The position numbers and the translations under genes are program-made. From the NCBI GenBank assembly GCA_947649365.1, contig CANSRH010000006.1, positions 1 through 64,000 of the forward strand: 64,000 nt of DNA, written 5' to 3'. Shown here in pieces: positions 42,332-51,603 of this stretch. Every line of letters begins with the position of its first letter. Position 1 is the first letter of the stretch. The notes beneath the pieces are model-generated. The model saw only the letters and a list, made by a program, of their open reading frames with translations. It ran no database searches and was not told the DNA's origin. This stretch comes from an uncultured Mycoplasmatota bacterium. Its GTDB lineage: Bacteria; Bacillota_I; Bacilli_A; RF39; UBA660.

Positions 42332-43588
42332 ATGCAAAAATTAATCATTCAAGGGGGACATGAACTATCAGGAACAATAAAAATCAATGGTGCAAAAAAT
42401 AGTGTCGTAGCCTTACTACCTGCTGCTATTTTATCAGAAGAAGAAACAACCCTTTATAATGTACCAAATATTACAGATGTAACCGTATTAAAACAAATAA
42501 TAGAATTATTAAATGGGACGATAACAGAACACGAAGGATCATTAAAAATAAACAGTAGAAACATTAAAAATACAATCATACCTCAAGAACTTTCTGGTAA
42601 ATTAAGAGCTTCCTATTATTTTATGGGAGCCTTACTTGCCAAGTTCAAACACGTAGAAATTTATTTTCCTGGAGGATGTAACTTTGGAGCGCGTCAAATT
42701 GACTTACACTTAAAAGGATTTGAAGCACTGGGAGCAACTATTACCATGGAAGAAGACAAATTTATAATTGATGCCAAAGAGCTAGTTGGAAATAAGATTT
42801 ATTTAAACATTGCCAGTGTTGGAGCAACGATTAATCTTATGCTTGCAGCTACCAAAGCCAAAGGCGAAACGATGATTTACAATGCAGCAAAAGAACCAGA
42901 AATTGTGAATGTAGCAACATTTTTAAATAATATGGGAGCTAGTATCACGGGAGCAGGATCTAGCACGATTAAAATAACGGGAGTAGAAAAATTAAAAAGT
43001 GCTATTATTGATGTAATTCCTGATCGAATTGAAGCAGGAACGTATATAATTGCGGGAGCCCTACTTGGAAACAATTTAAAAATAACCAATATCATCCCAG
43101 AGCACATAGCAGCATTACTCGTTAAACTAACGGAAATGGGAGTAAACTATCAACTAGGGACCAACGAAATCCTCATCAATCAATGTAAAAATTTAAAACC
43201 AATTGATATCAAAACAGGAGTTTATCCTGAATATCCGACAGATTTAGCTCAACCCATATGTGTTTTACTAGCAAGTGCCAGTGGAATATCCCATGTAGAA
43301 GAAACCATTTATGAAAAACGAATGGGTCATGTAGAATATTTAAAGAAAATGGGAGCCAACATAGAAATCAATGAAAACAAAGAAACCATAATAGGTCCAA
43401 CCATTTTTCATGGAACAGAAGTAAAAGCCAGCGACTTACGTGCAGGAGCAACGTTATTTCTAGCTGCTTTAACAGCGAAAGAACAAACAATTATTACGAA
43501 TGTTGAATACATTTTACGAGGATATGAAAATATTGTAAAAAAATTATCAGCGGTAGGTGCTAACATCCGAATAGAAGAAATAGAATAG
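42332..43588 (+). CDS. murA: UDP-N-acetylglucosamine 1-carboxyvinyltransferase
   Basis: INGAKNSVVALLPAA, FPGGCNFGARQIDLH, PTDLAQP, RAGATLFLAAL; promoter TTGACA-N17-TATAGT. Confidence 0.96.
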   Translation: MQKLIIQGGHELSGTIKINGAKNSVVALLPAAILSEEETTLYNVPNITDVTVLKQIIELLNGTITEHEGSLKINSRNIKNTIIPQELSGKLRASYYFMGALLAKFKHVEIYFPGGCNFGARQIDLHLKGFEALGATITMEEDKFIIDAKELVGNKIYLNIASVGATINLMLAATKAKGETMIYNAAKEPEIVNVATFLNNMGASITGAGSSTIKITGVEKLKSAIIDVIPDRIEAGTYIIAGALLGNNLKITNIIPEHIAALLVKLTEMGVNYQLGTNEILINQCKNLKPIDIKTGVYPEYPTDLAQPICVLLASASGISHVEETIYEKRMGHVEYLKKMGANIEINENKETIIGPTIFHGTEVKASDLRAGATLFLAALTAKEQTIITNVEYILRGYENIVKKLSAVGANIRIEEIE

Positions 43589-43624
43589 TAGTAGAAAACT
43601 ACTATTTTTTTATGGAGGACAAAA

Positions 43625-44326
43625 ATGAAATACAAAATTGGGTTAATCATCATAATCGGAGTAATTTTAACTTCGTTCATTTATTTTCATACAACAGAAG
43701 ACAAACTAAATGTATTGGCACTAGGAGATGGAATTTCTACGGGTATGACCATTTATCATGTAGAAGGATATGATTACAACGAATACTTAACAGAAGCTTT
43801 AAACGAAGAAAACAATTTAGGAAATTTTTACCGATATTTCAATGAAGTCGATGAGACTGCACATAATTTAGTAACAAAAATAAATAACAACATCACAAGC
43901 ATTGATAAAAAAATACAACTAAAACAAGCCATTAAAGAAGCAGACATTATTACCATTTCGCTTGGAATGGATGAATTAAACAACTATGCTAAAAAAAATA
44001 CACTTGGATCGACCAAAATTAATGGTTTCTTAAATAAATATGAAGAAGTTATAAATATATTAAGAAGACTAAACGATAAAAAAATATATAGTATTGGTTT
44101 GTACCAAAGTCAGTTAATCAATCAAGCAAAAATAACAAAAATTAATGAAGAATTAAAAAAAATCGCTGAAAAATACAAGATAGAATTTATTAACATTGAA
44201 GAAATAACAGAACACAAAGACTTTTTTCTTCAAAAAAACAATTATTATGTAAATTACAAAGGACAAGAATTTATATACAATAAAATTAAAGAAACTAGAG
44301 ACAAAAACACAATGATAATTGTATAA
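43625..44326 (+). CDS. SGNH/GDSL-hydrolase-like protein with degenerate motifs
   Basis: N-terminal TM; LNVLALGDGISTGM (block I), ISLGMDELNN; terminal block NNYYVNYKGQEF lacks DxxH. Confidence 0.6.
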   Translation: MKYKIGLIIIIGVILTSFIYFHTTEDKLNVLALGDGISTGMTIYHVEGYDYNEYLTEALNEENNLGNFYRYFNEVDETAHNLVTKINNNITSIDKKIQLKQAIKEADIITISLGMDELNNYAKKNTLGSTKINGFLNKYEEVINILRRLNDKKIYSIGLYQSQLINQAKITKINEELKKIAEKYKIEFINIEEITEHKDFFLQKNNYYVNYKGQEFIYNKIKETRDKNTMIIV

Positions 44327-44338
44327 AAAGATTGACTT

Positions 44339-45085
44339 ATGAAACAAATGCGAGTAAAATGCAGTAGAAAAGCGAAGAGAAGAAATATGAAAAAAAGAAA
44401 ATCATTAATAAATAGTTTAAATAGAAGAGAAAACGAATATATACCTTACCCATTAAAAAAAATATATTTCCCTTCTAGTAGGCAAACACCAAGAGTTCCA
44501 GAAGAAGATTTGTTTATTCATTTGGAAAACAGCAATTTAAAAGGTAAAAATATAATTGGAGATTTAAATCCTCTAGTATGTAATGGGTACCAATATTTTT
44601 TTTGTTATTCTGAAGACACATTTGATGAAGAATACAAAAAAGAATATCCAGACTATTTTTTAGATCCAAATGCTCCAGAAGATGTAAAGATTTTATATTA
44701 TAACATACGGTATATTGCATTGATAGATGAAAAAGACCAAAAATATCTTTATTATTGTAAAAAATATTTAGATTATGAAAACTACTTAAAATATTATGAA
44801 TTTTTAAGAGGAAAATATTTAGGTAATTTTAACATCCAACCTAGTGATCTTTTAAAAATACAATTGACTGAAAAGTTTGGAATAGAAGGTGCAAGGTATA
44901 TATTTGAAAAAGCAAGAACGAAGCCTCAAAATTTTTATGCGATTCTAAGAAGTGAAATCAAAGAAGAACCTCTTGTCTGCTATAATCCATATCCTTCTTT
45001 AACAAATGTAGATAATAATCAAGAAGCAGAATTGGCTTTGGCATTAATAAAAAAGTATAGTACAGAAACGAAAGATTTATTTTAA
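44339..45085 (+). CDS. Hypothetical protein, basic N-terminus
   Basis: Intact 248 aa ORF; no family recognised. Confidence 0.55.
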   Translation: MKQMRVKCSRKAKRRNMKKRKSLINSLNRRENEYIPYPLKKIYFPSSRQTPRVPEEDLFIHLENSNLKGKNIIGDLNPLVCNGYQYFFCYSEDTFDEEYKKEYPDYFLDPNAPEDVKILYYNIRYIALIDEKDQKYLYYCKKYLDYENYLKYYEFLRGKYLGNFNIQPSDLLKIQLTEKFGIEGARYIFEKARTKPQNFYAILRSEIKEEPLVCYNPYPSLTNVDNNQEAELALALIKKYSTETKDLF

Positions 45086-45188
45086 ACATACAATAAAAAT
45101 AGACTTGCCAATTTGTACATATATGATATAATACGAAAAGAAAGAAATTACTATGCCCAAAAGGTGGGTATGGCGAAAGGAGCGAAAT

Positions 45189-45407
45189 ATGAGAGCAAAT
45201 ATTCATCCAGAAATGAAAGAAACAACAATTAAATGTGCCTGCGGAGCTTCATTTAAAACAAGATCTATAAAAGAAAACATCGAAGTTGAAATTTGTAGTG
45301 AATGTCATCCTTTTTATACAGGAAAACAAGGAAATACAAAAAGAACTGGAAATATTGAAAAGTTTAACCGTAAATATGGTTTAAATGAAGAAAAGAAAGC
45401 TGCGTAA
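45189..45407 (+). CDS. rpmE: 50S ribosomal protein bL31 (zinc-binding type)
   Basis: [26 protein letters not shown]...[15 protein letters not shown]-track start is too far upstream. Confidence 0.95.
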   Translation: MRANIHPEMKETTIKCACGASFKTRSIKENIEVEICSECHPFYTGKQGNTKRTGNIEKFNRKYGLNEEKKAA

Positions 45408-45436
45408 GCAGTTTTTATATGCTATAATTTTGATGT

Positions 45437-46384
45437 GTGAGAAAAATGAAAAAAATAGAGAAAAGAAAAACAAAAGAAATTATAGAAAAATGGATTAATA
45501 CCGAAAAAATAAAAAGATTTGGTGATTTTCTATTCTGTAAAATAAAATACAAAGCAAGCAGCAAAGACTATAAATATTTTGAAATGTATAAAATGAGTAA
45601 TTTTGAACGAAAGACATATATTACGAAAGGAAAAAATAACGAGTTAATAAAAAAATATAACAATCCAAAAAGAATGAAGCTTTTAAACAATCCTTTAGAA
45701 TATCATAAAACGTTTACTAAATTTTTAAATCGTGAATGGATAGAACTAAATCAATTAAAAAGTTTTAAAAGTTTTTGTACTCAACACAAAGAAATCATTG
45801 CCTACTCTAATAAAAAAACGAAACACATAGTACTTGAAAATAAAAATATAGAAAAGTTATACAAAGAATTAAAAGAAAAAAAATATATTCTTATAGAAGA
45901 AAAAGTAAAAACAACAGGAACATTAAAAAAGATTTCTCCAACTTCTGATGTTTATATTAAAATAATAACTTTATTAGGAAAAAGTTTATTAGCAATACTC
46001 TCTATTGAAGAAGAACAAGAAAAAATAATTGCTTCCATTAACATAGAAAAAGGAACCATTTTTCATGCAGCAGAAGACAATGAAAGAAAGAAACATGAAG
46101 TTCATCCAAAAACAAAAAAAGAAATTTTAGGAATCACAATTCCCAATTGGGAACATATAAAAGAGACTTGTGAACTTGCCTGTTTAGAAGTTCCAGAGAT
46201 AGGCTACATAGAATGGACATTTGCAATTGGAGAAAAAAGAATTTGTCTAATCCATGCAAGTGCAACCCCGTCTTATGAACTCTACCAAAGAGTCCCTCAT
46301 CTAGAACATGATTTAGGAATAGTTCCCATAATAAAACAAGGAGAAGAAAGGAAAATTGAAAATGAAAATAGCAATAGCAAGTGA
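45437..46384 (+). CDS. Putative sugar-transfer-associated ATP-grasp protein (divergent)
   Basis: C-terminal EIGYIEWTFAIGEKRICLIHASATPSYELYQ and FLNREWIEL...FKSFCTQHKEIIAYS layout. Confidence 0.45.
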   Translation: MRKMKKIEKRKTKEIIEKWINTEKIKRFGDFLFCKIKYKASSKDYKYFEMYKMSNFERKTYITKGKNNELIKKYNNPKRMKLLNNPLEYHKTFTKFLNREWIELNQLKSFKSFCTQHKEIIAYSNKKTKHIVLENKNIEKLYKELKEKKYILIEEKVKTTGTLKKISPTSDVYIKIITLLGKSLLAILSIEEEQEKIIASINIEKGTIFHAAEDNERKKHEVHPKTKKEILGITIPNWEHIKETCELACLEVPEIGYIEWTFAIGEKRICLIHASATPSYELYQRVPHLEHDLGIVPIIKQGEERKIENENSNSK

Positions 46385-46817
46385 TCATAGAGGAGAACAA
46401 TACAAAAAAGAAGTCATAGAATATTTAACAAGTAAAAAGTATGAAGTGATAGATTGTAGTCCAGAAAACACTCCTACAGACGATTATCCAGACTTTGCAT
46501 TTCAAGTATGCAAAAAAGTAGTAGAAAAAGAGGCAGAAATAGGAATTTTAGTTTGCAGAACAGGGATTGGAATGTCCATTGCTGCCAACAAAGTTCATGG
46601 AATTCGTTGTGCCAAGGTAAACTCCGTAGAAGATGCAACACTATGTAGAAACGATAATGGAGCCAATGTCATGACATTTAATTTCACGGATGGAATAGAC
46701 AAGATAAAACAATACATAGATGCTTTTTTAAGTGCAGAAGTATTAAATGACGAAAGACATCAAAGAAGAGTAAATAAAATCATAAAATACGAAAATGGAG
46801 AATACAATGAATTATAA
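46362..46817 (+). CDS. rpiB: Ribose-5-phosphate isomerase B
   Basis: MKIAIASDHRGEQYKKEV, DYPDFAF, RTGIGMSIAANK. Confidence 0.95.
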   Translation: MKIAIASDHRGEQYKKEVIEYLTSKKYEVIDCSPENTPTDDYPDFAFQVCKKVVEKEAEIGILVCRTGIGMSIAANKVHGIRCAKVNSVEDATLCRNDNGANVMTFNFTDGIDKIKQYIDAFLSAEVLNDERHQRRVNKIIKYENGEYNEL

Positions 46818-47004
46818 GATGTTAATCTATGTATTAAACATCATGCTGTGCACATTTGCATTAACTGGTCTCAACTTTGAAAAAATAATCAAGAAAAACA
46901 AAATAATAGAAACAAGAATTTTAGCAACAATACTAAGTCTTATTCTAGCATATCTATTAACCAACTTTATATTTGACTTTTTAAACTTTAGTAAAATAAT
47001 CTAA
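46807..47004 (+). CDS. DUF1146/YwzB-like small membrane protein
   Basis: Two TM segments; immediately upstream of spoIID. Confidence 0.7.
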   Translation: MNYKMLIYVLNIMLCTFALTGLNFEKIIKKNKIIETRILATILSLILAYLLTNFIFDFLNFSKII

Positions 47005-47015
47005 AGGAGGACAAA

Positions 47016-47945
47016 ATGAAAAATAAAATTCTTCTAGTAATCGTAGTCATTTTAAGTTGTATAACAATGGTAGTGATCGAAGTAAAGAAAAAGCAAGATC
47101 ACTCTTTTTTTGGCTCAGAAGCGGAAGAAAAAGAGCCTACAATCAATGTAAAAGACAAAGAAGATAACATAAAAAACATCAATTTAGAAGAATATTTAAT
47201 AGGAGTTCTAGCAGCTGAAATGCCAGCCTCTTTTCATGAAGAAGCTTTAAAAGCCCAAGCGGTTGCTTCCAGGTCGTATGCTGCTTATAAAATCAAAACC
47301 AATCAAAACCAAGAATATGATATTTTAACAGATGTAACCAATCAGTCCTACATAACAAAAGAAGAAATGCAAGAAAAATGGGCATCAGAATATGAATTTT
47401 ATTTAAGCAAAATAACAAATGCTGTAAATAGTACCAAAGGAGAAGTCATGTATTATGATAATGAAATCATCGAAGCGTTTTACTTTGCAATGAGCAATGG
47501 CGCAACAGAAGATGCCCAAAGTGTATTTGCAGAAAATCTTCCCTACATTAAATCCGTGTCTTCTACGTGGGACAATGAATCTTTAAATAATTTTATTGTA
47601 AAAGCAACTTTTACCAAAGAAAAATTTTGTGAAGCATTAGCCTTAGAAAATTGTACGACAATTAACATAAATAACACCAATCGTTCTTCAACAAATCGAG
47701 TCAACAAAATTACAATCAACAATCAAGAATTTAAAGGAACAGACCTTCGAAAAAAATTGAATTTACGTTCTACTGATTTTACAATTGAAATAGGAGAGAA
47801 AAACATTGACATAACCACCAAAGGTTATGGGCATGGAGTAGGAATGAGTCAGTATGGTGCAAATGGTATGGCAAAAGAAGGATATACCTACAAAGAAATT
47901 TTAAATTATTATTATAATGAAATTACAGTAAATAAAATAGTATAA
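47016..47945 (+). CDS. spoIID: Stage II sporulation protein D
   Basis: EEYLIGVLAAEMPASFHEEALKAQAVASRSYA; GYGHGVGMSQYGANGMA. Confidence 0.95.
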   Translation: MKNKILLVIVVILSCITMVVIEVKKKQDHSFFGSEAEEKEPTINVKDKEDNIKNINLEEYLIGVLAAEMPASFHEEALKAQAVASRSYAAYKIKTNQNQEYDILTDVTNQSYITKEEMQEKWASEYEFYLSKITNAVNSTKGEVMYYDNEIIEAFYFAMSNGATEDAQSVFAENLPYIKSVSSTWDNESLNNFIVKATFTKEKFCEALALENCTTININNTNRSSTNRVNKITINNQEFKGTDLRKKLNLRSTDFTIEIGEKNIDITTKGYGHGVGMSQYGANGMAKEGYTYKEILNYYYNEITVNKIV

Positions 47946-47989
47946 AACTTTTTCTTTTGGGAGAAACTACCTATTAGGAAGGTGAGAGA

Positions 47990-48625
47990 ATGACCAAAAG
48001 AAAGTTGAAAGGATATGTAAAACCAGCAATATTTTTTATAAGTATGAGTATCTTATTTTTGTCTTTAATGTTGATGACAAAAAATATGAAACCGAAAGAA
48101 GGACCAGAAGGAGAAGATTCGTATGTAATCAACTCCATAATTGATGTGGTAACACCTGTTGTAGAAACGACAGAAGAAGTAAAAATCATAAAACCTTACA
48201 CTAGTGATAAAGTAGCAATCAACAAAACATTTTACACAAAAGATGATACAGAAGAACAACAACAAAATTCTTTAATCTACTATGAGAATACCTACTTACA
48301 AAATAGTGGAGAAATCTATGCAAGTGACGAAGAATTTGATGTGATTTCTGTACTAGATGGAACAATTGTAGATATCAAACAAGACGAATTATTAAATACA
48401 ATAGTTTATGTATCACACAATAGTAACCTAACAACTATTTACTATGGTTTAAAAGATGTCAATTTAAAAGTAAATGATACCATTAAACAAAATGATATTA
48501 TTGGTAAAAGTAATCAAAATAAATTTTGTAACAAACCATATTCTATGCTATTTGAAGTCAATTACAATGGCAAAGTAATCGATCCTGAAAATTTCTATAC
48601 TATGGATATAAAAGAATTAAATTAA
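47990..48625 (+). CDS. spoIIQ: SpoIIQ-like protein with degenerate M23/LytM domain
   Basis: N-terminal TM; HNSNLTTIYYGLKDVNLKVNDTIKQNDIIGKS...MLFEVNYNGKVIDPENF; between spoIID and spoIIID. Confidence 0.85.
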   Translation: MTKRKLKGYVKPAIFFISMSILFLSLMLMTKNMKPKEGPEGEDSYVINSIIDVVTPVVETTEEVKIIKPYTSDKVAINKTFYTKDDTEEQQQNSLIYYENTYLQNSGEIYASDEEFDVISVLDGTIVDIKQDELLNTIVYVSHNSNLTTIYYGLKDVNLKVNDTIKQNDIIGKSNQNKFCNKPYSMLFEVNYNGKVIDPENFYTMDIKELN

Positions 48626-48636
48626 GAATAAAATAA

Positions 48637-48668
48637 CCCCCAATAACAATATAGTTGTATAGGGGGTT
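48637..48668 (+). terminator. Hairpin between spoIIQ and spoIIID
   Basis: AACCCCC ... GGGGGTT with inner ACAA/TTGT pairing. Confidence 0.6.
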
Positions 48669-48678
48669 GTTTACATAA

Positions 48679-48969
48679 ATGAATCAAATAGTAATAACAA
48701 GAATAAAAGAAGAAGCGATTTATCTAATAAAAACAGAAAAAACCATTCGCGAAGTGGCAAAAGATTTTAAAATAAGTAAAAGTACATTACACAAAGATAT
48801 GCAAAAAAGATTAAAAGATATTTCTCCTCAATTAAACGAAAAAGTACAAAAAATTTTAAAAAAGCATAAAAAGGAAAGACATATAAAGGGAGGAATAGCA
48901 ACAAAAGCACTCTATGCACAAAAGGAGAAAGAAAATGAAAAAAAGAGAATTTATAATCAATGTTTGTGA
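48679..48969 (+). CDS. spoIIID: Sporulation transcriptional regulator SpoIIID
   Basis: TIREVAKDFKISKSTLHKDMQKRLKDISPQL...HIKGGIATKALYAQKE. Confidence 0.95.
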   Translation: MNQIVITRIKEEAIYLIKTEKTIREVAKDFKISKSTLHKDMQKRLKDISPQLNEKVQKILKKHKKERHIKGGIATKALYAQKEKENEKKRIYNQCL

Positions 48970-49534
48970 TAGCAATTTTTTACTTTATGATAAAACAAAA
49001 GAAGAAACCATTAGTAAAGATTTTAAAAGTTTAAAAGAAGATCAAATAATCAACAGTGAACTATTAAAAGAAGAAATGTCTCTTTTATTAAAACAAAATC
49101 ATATTCATATTCCTCTTTTTGGTTGGGACGTAACTTTTATAAAAAGTCAAAAATTAAATCCAATTATGACAGAAAAATACAAAGAAATATTTTCAGATTA
49201 TTTTCGTAAAATAAAAGAAGTAAATATAGAAGACATAATCAATTTTGAAAAAGATAGCAGTTTTTTAAATTTAACAGACAGCTATATTGATTATTATTTT
49301 TTAAAGAAAAATAAAAGTAAACTCATAAGAATACATCCAGAAATATTTAATGATAATTATAACAAAATAATAAATTATATTATTACAAATATTTATAAAC
49401 CTGAAAAAATGATAGTATTTGGAACTTTATCAGACATATCTAAATATGCGGAGAATATTAATAAAAATTATGGAATCAATGTAACATTTCCTGAATACCA
49501 TTCTCATTTTATAATAGAAGAATACAAAAAATGA
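48935..49534 (+). CDS. Hypothetical protein overlapping the spoIIID end
   Basis: Intact 199 aa ORF, RBS AAAGGAGAAAG, overlaps spoIIID by 35 nt; no family recognised. Confidence 0.6.
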   Translation: MKKREFIINVCDSNFLLYDKTKEETISKDFKSLKEDQIINSELLKEEMSLLLKQNHIHIPLFGWDVTFIKSQKLNPIMTEKYKEIFSDYFRKIKEVNIEDIINFEKDSSFLNLTDSYIDYYFLKKNKSKLIRIHPEIFNDNYNKIINYIITNIYKPEKMIVFGTLSDISKYAENINKNYGINVTFPEYHSHFIIEEYKK

Positions 49535-49602
49535 CAAATTTTGTATTTTTTTTATAAATTTATGGTATAATTGCAAATAGTAAACTAGGTGAGGGAGAAG
49601 TT

Positions 49603-50328
49603 ATGATTAGAATAGTAGTTATTGAAGATGATAAAGACACACAAGCTCATATTAAAAAGATAATAAGAGAACTGGACTTTTTAAAAGAGGAAGAAATACA
49701 AATTGATTATTTCACAAAATATACAAATCAATTAAAAGAAATGATTATGGATACTACAGAACACAAAATTTATATAGTAGACATTAAGTTAGAAACAAAA
49801 GTTAGTGGTATCGATATAGCTAAATTTGTAAGAGAAAATGATTGGGAAAGTGAAATTATTTTTATAACGAATCATGATAAGATGTTTGAAACAGTTTATC
49901 GCAGTGTGTATGAAGTATTTGACTTTATAGAGAAATTCCATGAAATGGAGCAAAAACTTAAAAAAGATTTAAAAGTAATTTACAAAAGGAATTTTGATAA
50001 CAAAATGTTTAGATATAGAAATAATAACTTTAGTATACAAATTTATTATCGTTCTATTACTCATATTTATAGAGATAAAGAAACTAGAAAAATTATAATT
50101 AATACCAATAAAACAAATTACGCAATTATTATGCCTTTAACAGATATACTAAACTTCTTAGATGATAGATTCAGAATTGTACATAGAGCTTGTATCGTTA
50201 ATAACGATAGAGTAGAAGCTTATAATTGGTCAAAAGGTTTCTTTATGTTAGATACTGGAAAGAAAGTAGAAATGTTATCAAAGAAATATAAAAAGGAGAT
50301 TGAGGAATACAATGAACGAAATAATTGA
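49603..50328 (+). CDS. agrA: LytTR response regulator (AgrA-like)
   Basis: Receiver domain IRIVVIEDDKDTQ...IYIVDIKL and C-terminal LytTR domain; promoter TTGTAT...TATAAT. Confidence 0.9.
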   Translation: MIRIVVIEDDKDTQAHIKKIIRELDFLKEEEIQIDYFTKYTNQLKEMIMDTTEHKIYIVDIKLETKVSGIDIAKFVRENDWESEIIFITNHDKMFETVYRSVYEVFDFIEKFHEMEQKLKKDLKVIYKRNFDNKMFRYRNNNFSIQIYYRSITHIYRDKETRKIIINTNKTNYAIIMPLTDILNFLDDRFRIVHRACIVNNDRVEAYNWSKGFFMLDTGKKVEMLSKKYKKEIEEYNERNN

Positions 50329-51583
50329 CATTTTTTATTATGTTATAGCTATTTTTATTAGTATAACATTTTACAATATTTTTTATAGTAAAATTAATAG
50401 CAAAAAATTAGAAATTCAAAGAAAAACAATTATAATAATTTTTTGTGCAACAATATTGAATTTAGTAAACATACGGTACAGTCCATTAGCGATAAAAATT
50501 ATTTTTAATACTATATTGTTATGTATTGAACTAAAACTAATATTTAAAGACAACTGGAAAACTACAATAACAACTCATATTTTTATTTATTTGTTTTTAC
50601 AGTTATTAGAAATTATAATTACAAATTTACTATTATCTTTAAATATACTAACAAGTAATGATACTGCAAATTCATTAACTTTTATGAATCTATTTCTGAC
50701 AATTTTAATAAGTGTTATTGGATATATATTCTTTTTAATACCTATAGTGAAATTACTATTTCAAAAAGTTATCAATTTCTTTATAGAAAATCATACTACA
50801 TATAACATACTATATATAATTTATATTACTATTGTTATTTTAAGCTTAATAAATATACAGAATTTTGCAAATAGTAATTCTATTTCTCTAATATTTTTTC
50901 TATGTTTAGTATTTATAATTCTTTTTGTTTCCAATATAAAATTAATATATCATAGTGAAATATTAGAGGCATCTAATAAAAATTTGATAGATTACAATGA
51001 TAATTATGGAAAGTTTTTAGATGATTATAAAATATATAAACATAACATAAACCATAAATTATCTGCTATGAAATCCTATGGAAACAAAAAAATAAATGCT
51101 TTAATTGATGATTTATTACAAGAAGAAACAAATTTTAGTATTAAAAATAATGAATTATACAATATTCCAAATGGTATAAAAGGAATAGTGGCTAGAAAAT
51201 TGTATAATAAAGATTATAATATATTAATTAATAATAAAATAAAAAAAGACCCTTTTAGTAAATTAGAAGCAAGATCATTTAATAGTATATCCGAATGTAT
51301 AGGAATTGCATTAGATAATGCAATAGAAGCAAGTCAAGAGACAGAGGATCCAATAATAATTATGGACTTGTTTGAAGATAATAACAATTTATATTTAAAA
51401 ATAGGAAACAATTATTGCAATAGCATTGATTTAGACAATATAGGAAATAAATACTATTCAACTAAAAACCGTGGAAGTGGATTAGGATTATTTTCAATAA
51501 AACAAAATAAACTAGTAAAAGAAAAAATAGAAATTATCAATGATTTTTATTATATAGAATTACAAATAAAAAAAGCACGCTAA
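50312..51583 (+). CDS. agrC: AgrC-like sensor histidine kinase
   Basis: Multi-TM N-terminus, YKHNINHKLSAMKSY H-box, LDNAIEAS, RGSGLGLFS. Confidence 0.88.
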   Translation: MNEIIDIFYYVIAIFISITFYNIFYSKINSKKLEIQRKTIIIIFCATILNLVNIRYSPLAIKIIFNTILLCIELKLIFKDNWKTTITTHIFIYLFLQLLEIIITNLLLSLNILTSNDTANSLTFMNLFLTILISVIGYIFFLIPIVKLLFQKVINFFIENHTTYNILYIIYITIVILSLINIQNFANSNSISLIFFLCLVFIILFVSNIKLIYHSEILEASNKNLIDYNDNYGKFLDDYKIYKHNINHKLSAMKSYGNKKINALIDDLLQEETNFSIKNNELYNIPNGIKGIVARKLYNKDYNILINNKIKKDPFSKLEARSFNSISECIGIALDNAIEASQETEDPIIIMDLFEDNNNLYLKIGNNYCNSIDLDNIGNKYYSTKNRGSGLGLFSIKQNKLVKEKIEIINDFYYIELQIKKAR

Positions 51584-51602
51584 TTATTTTAAAGCGTGTT
51601 TT
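51572..51602. terminator. Bidirectional terminator between agrC and agrD
   Basis: AAAGCACGC / GCGTGTTTT with flanking A/T tracts. Confidence 0.85.
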
Positions 51603-51603
51603 A

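Noticed and set aside
50300-50311. agrC start at 50300 as given in the ORF track
   Set aside because: The Met at 50312 gives the typical short start (MNEIIDIFYY) and better spacing from AAGGAGATTGAGG.
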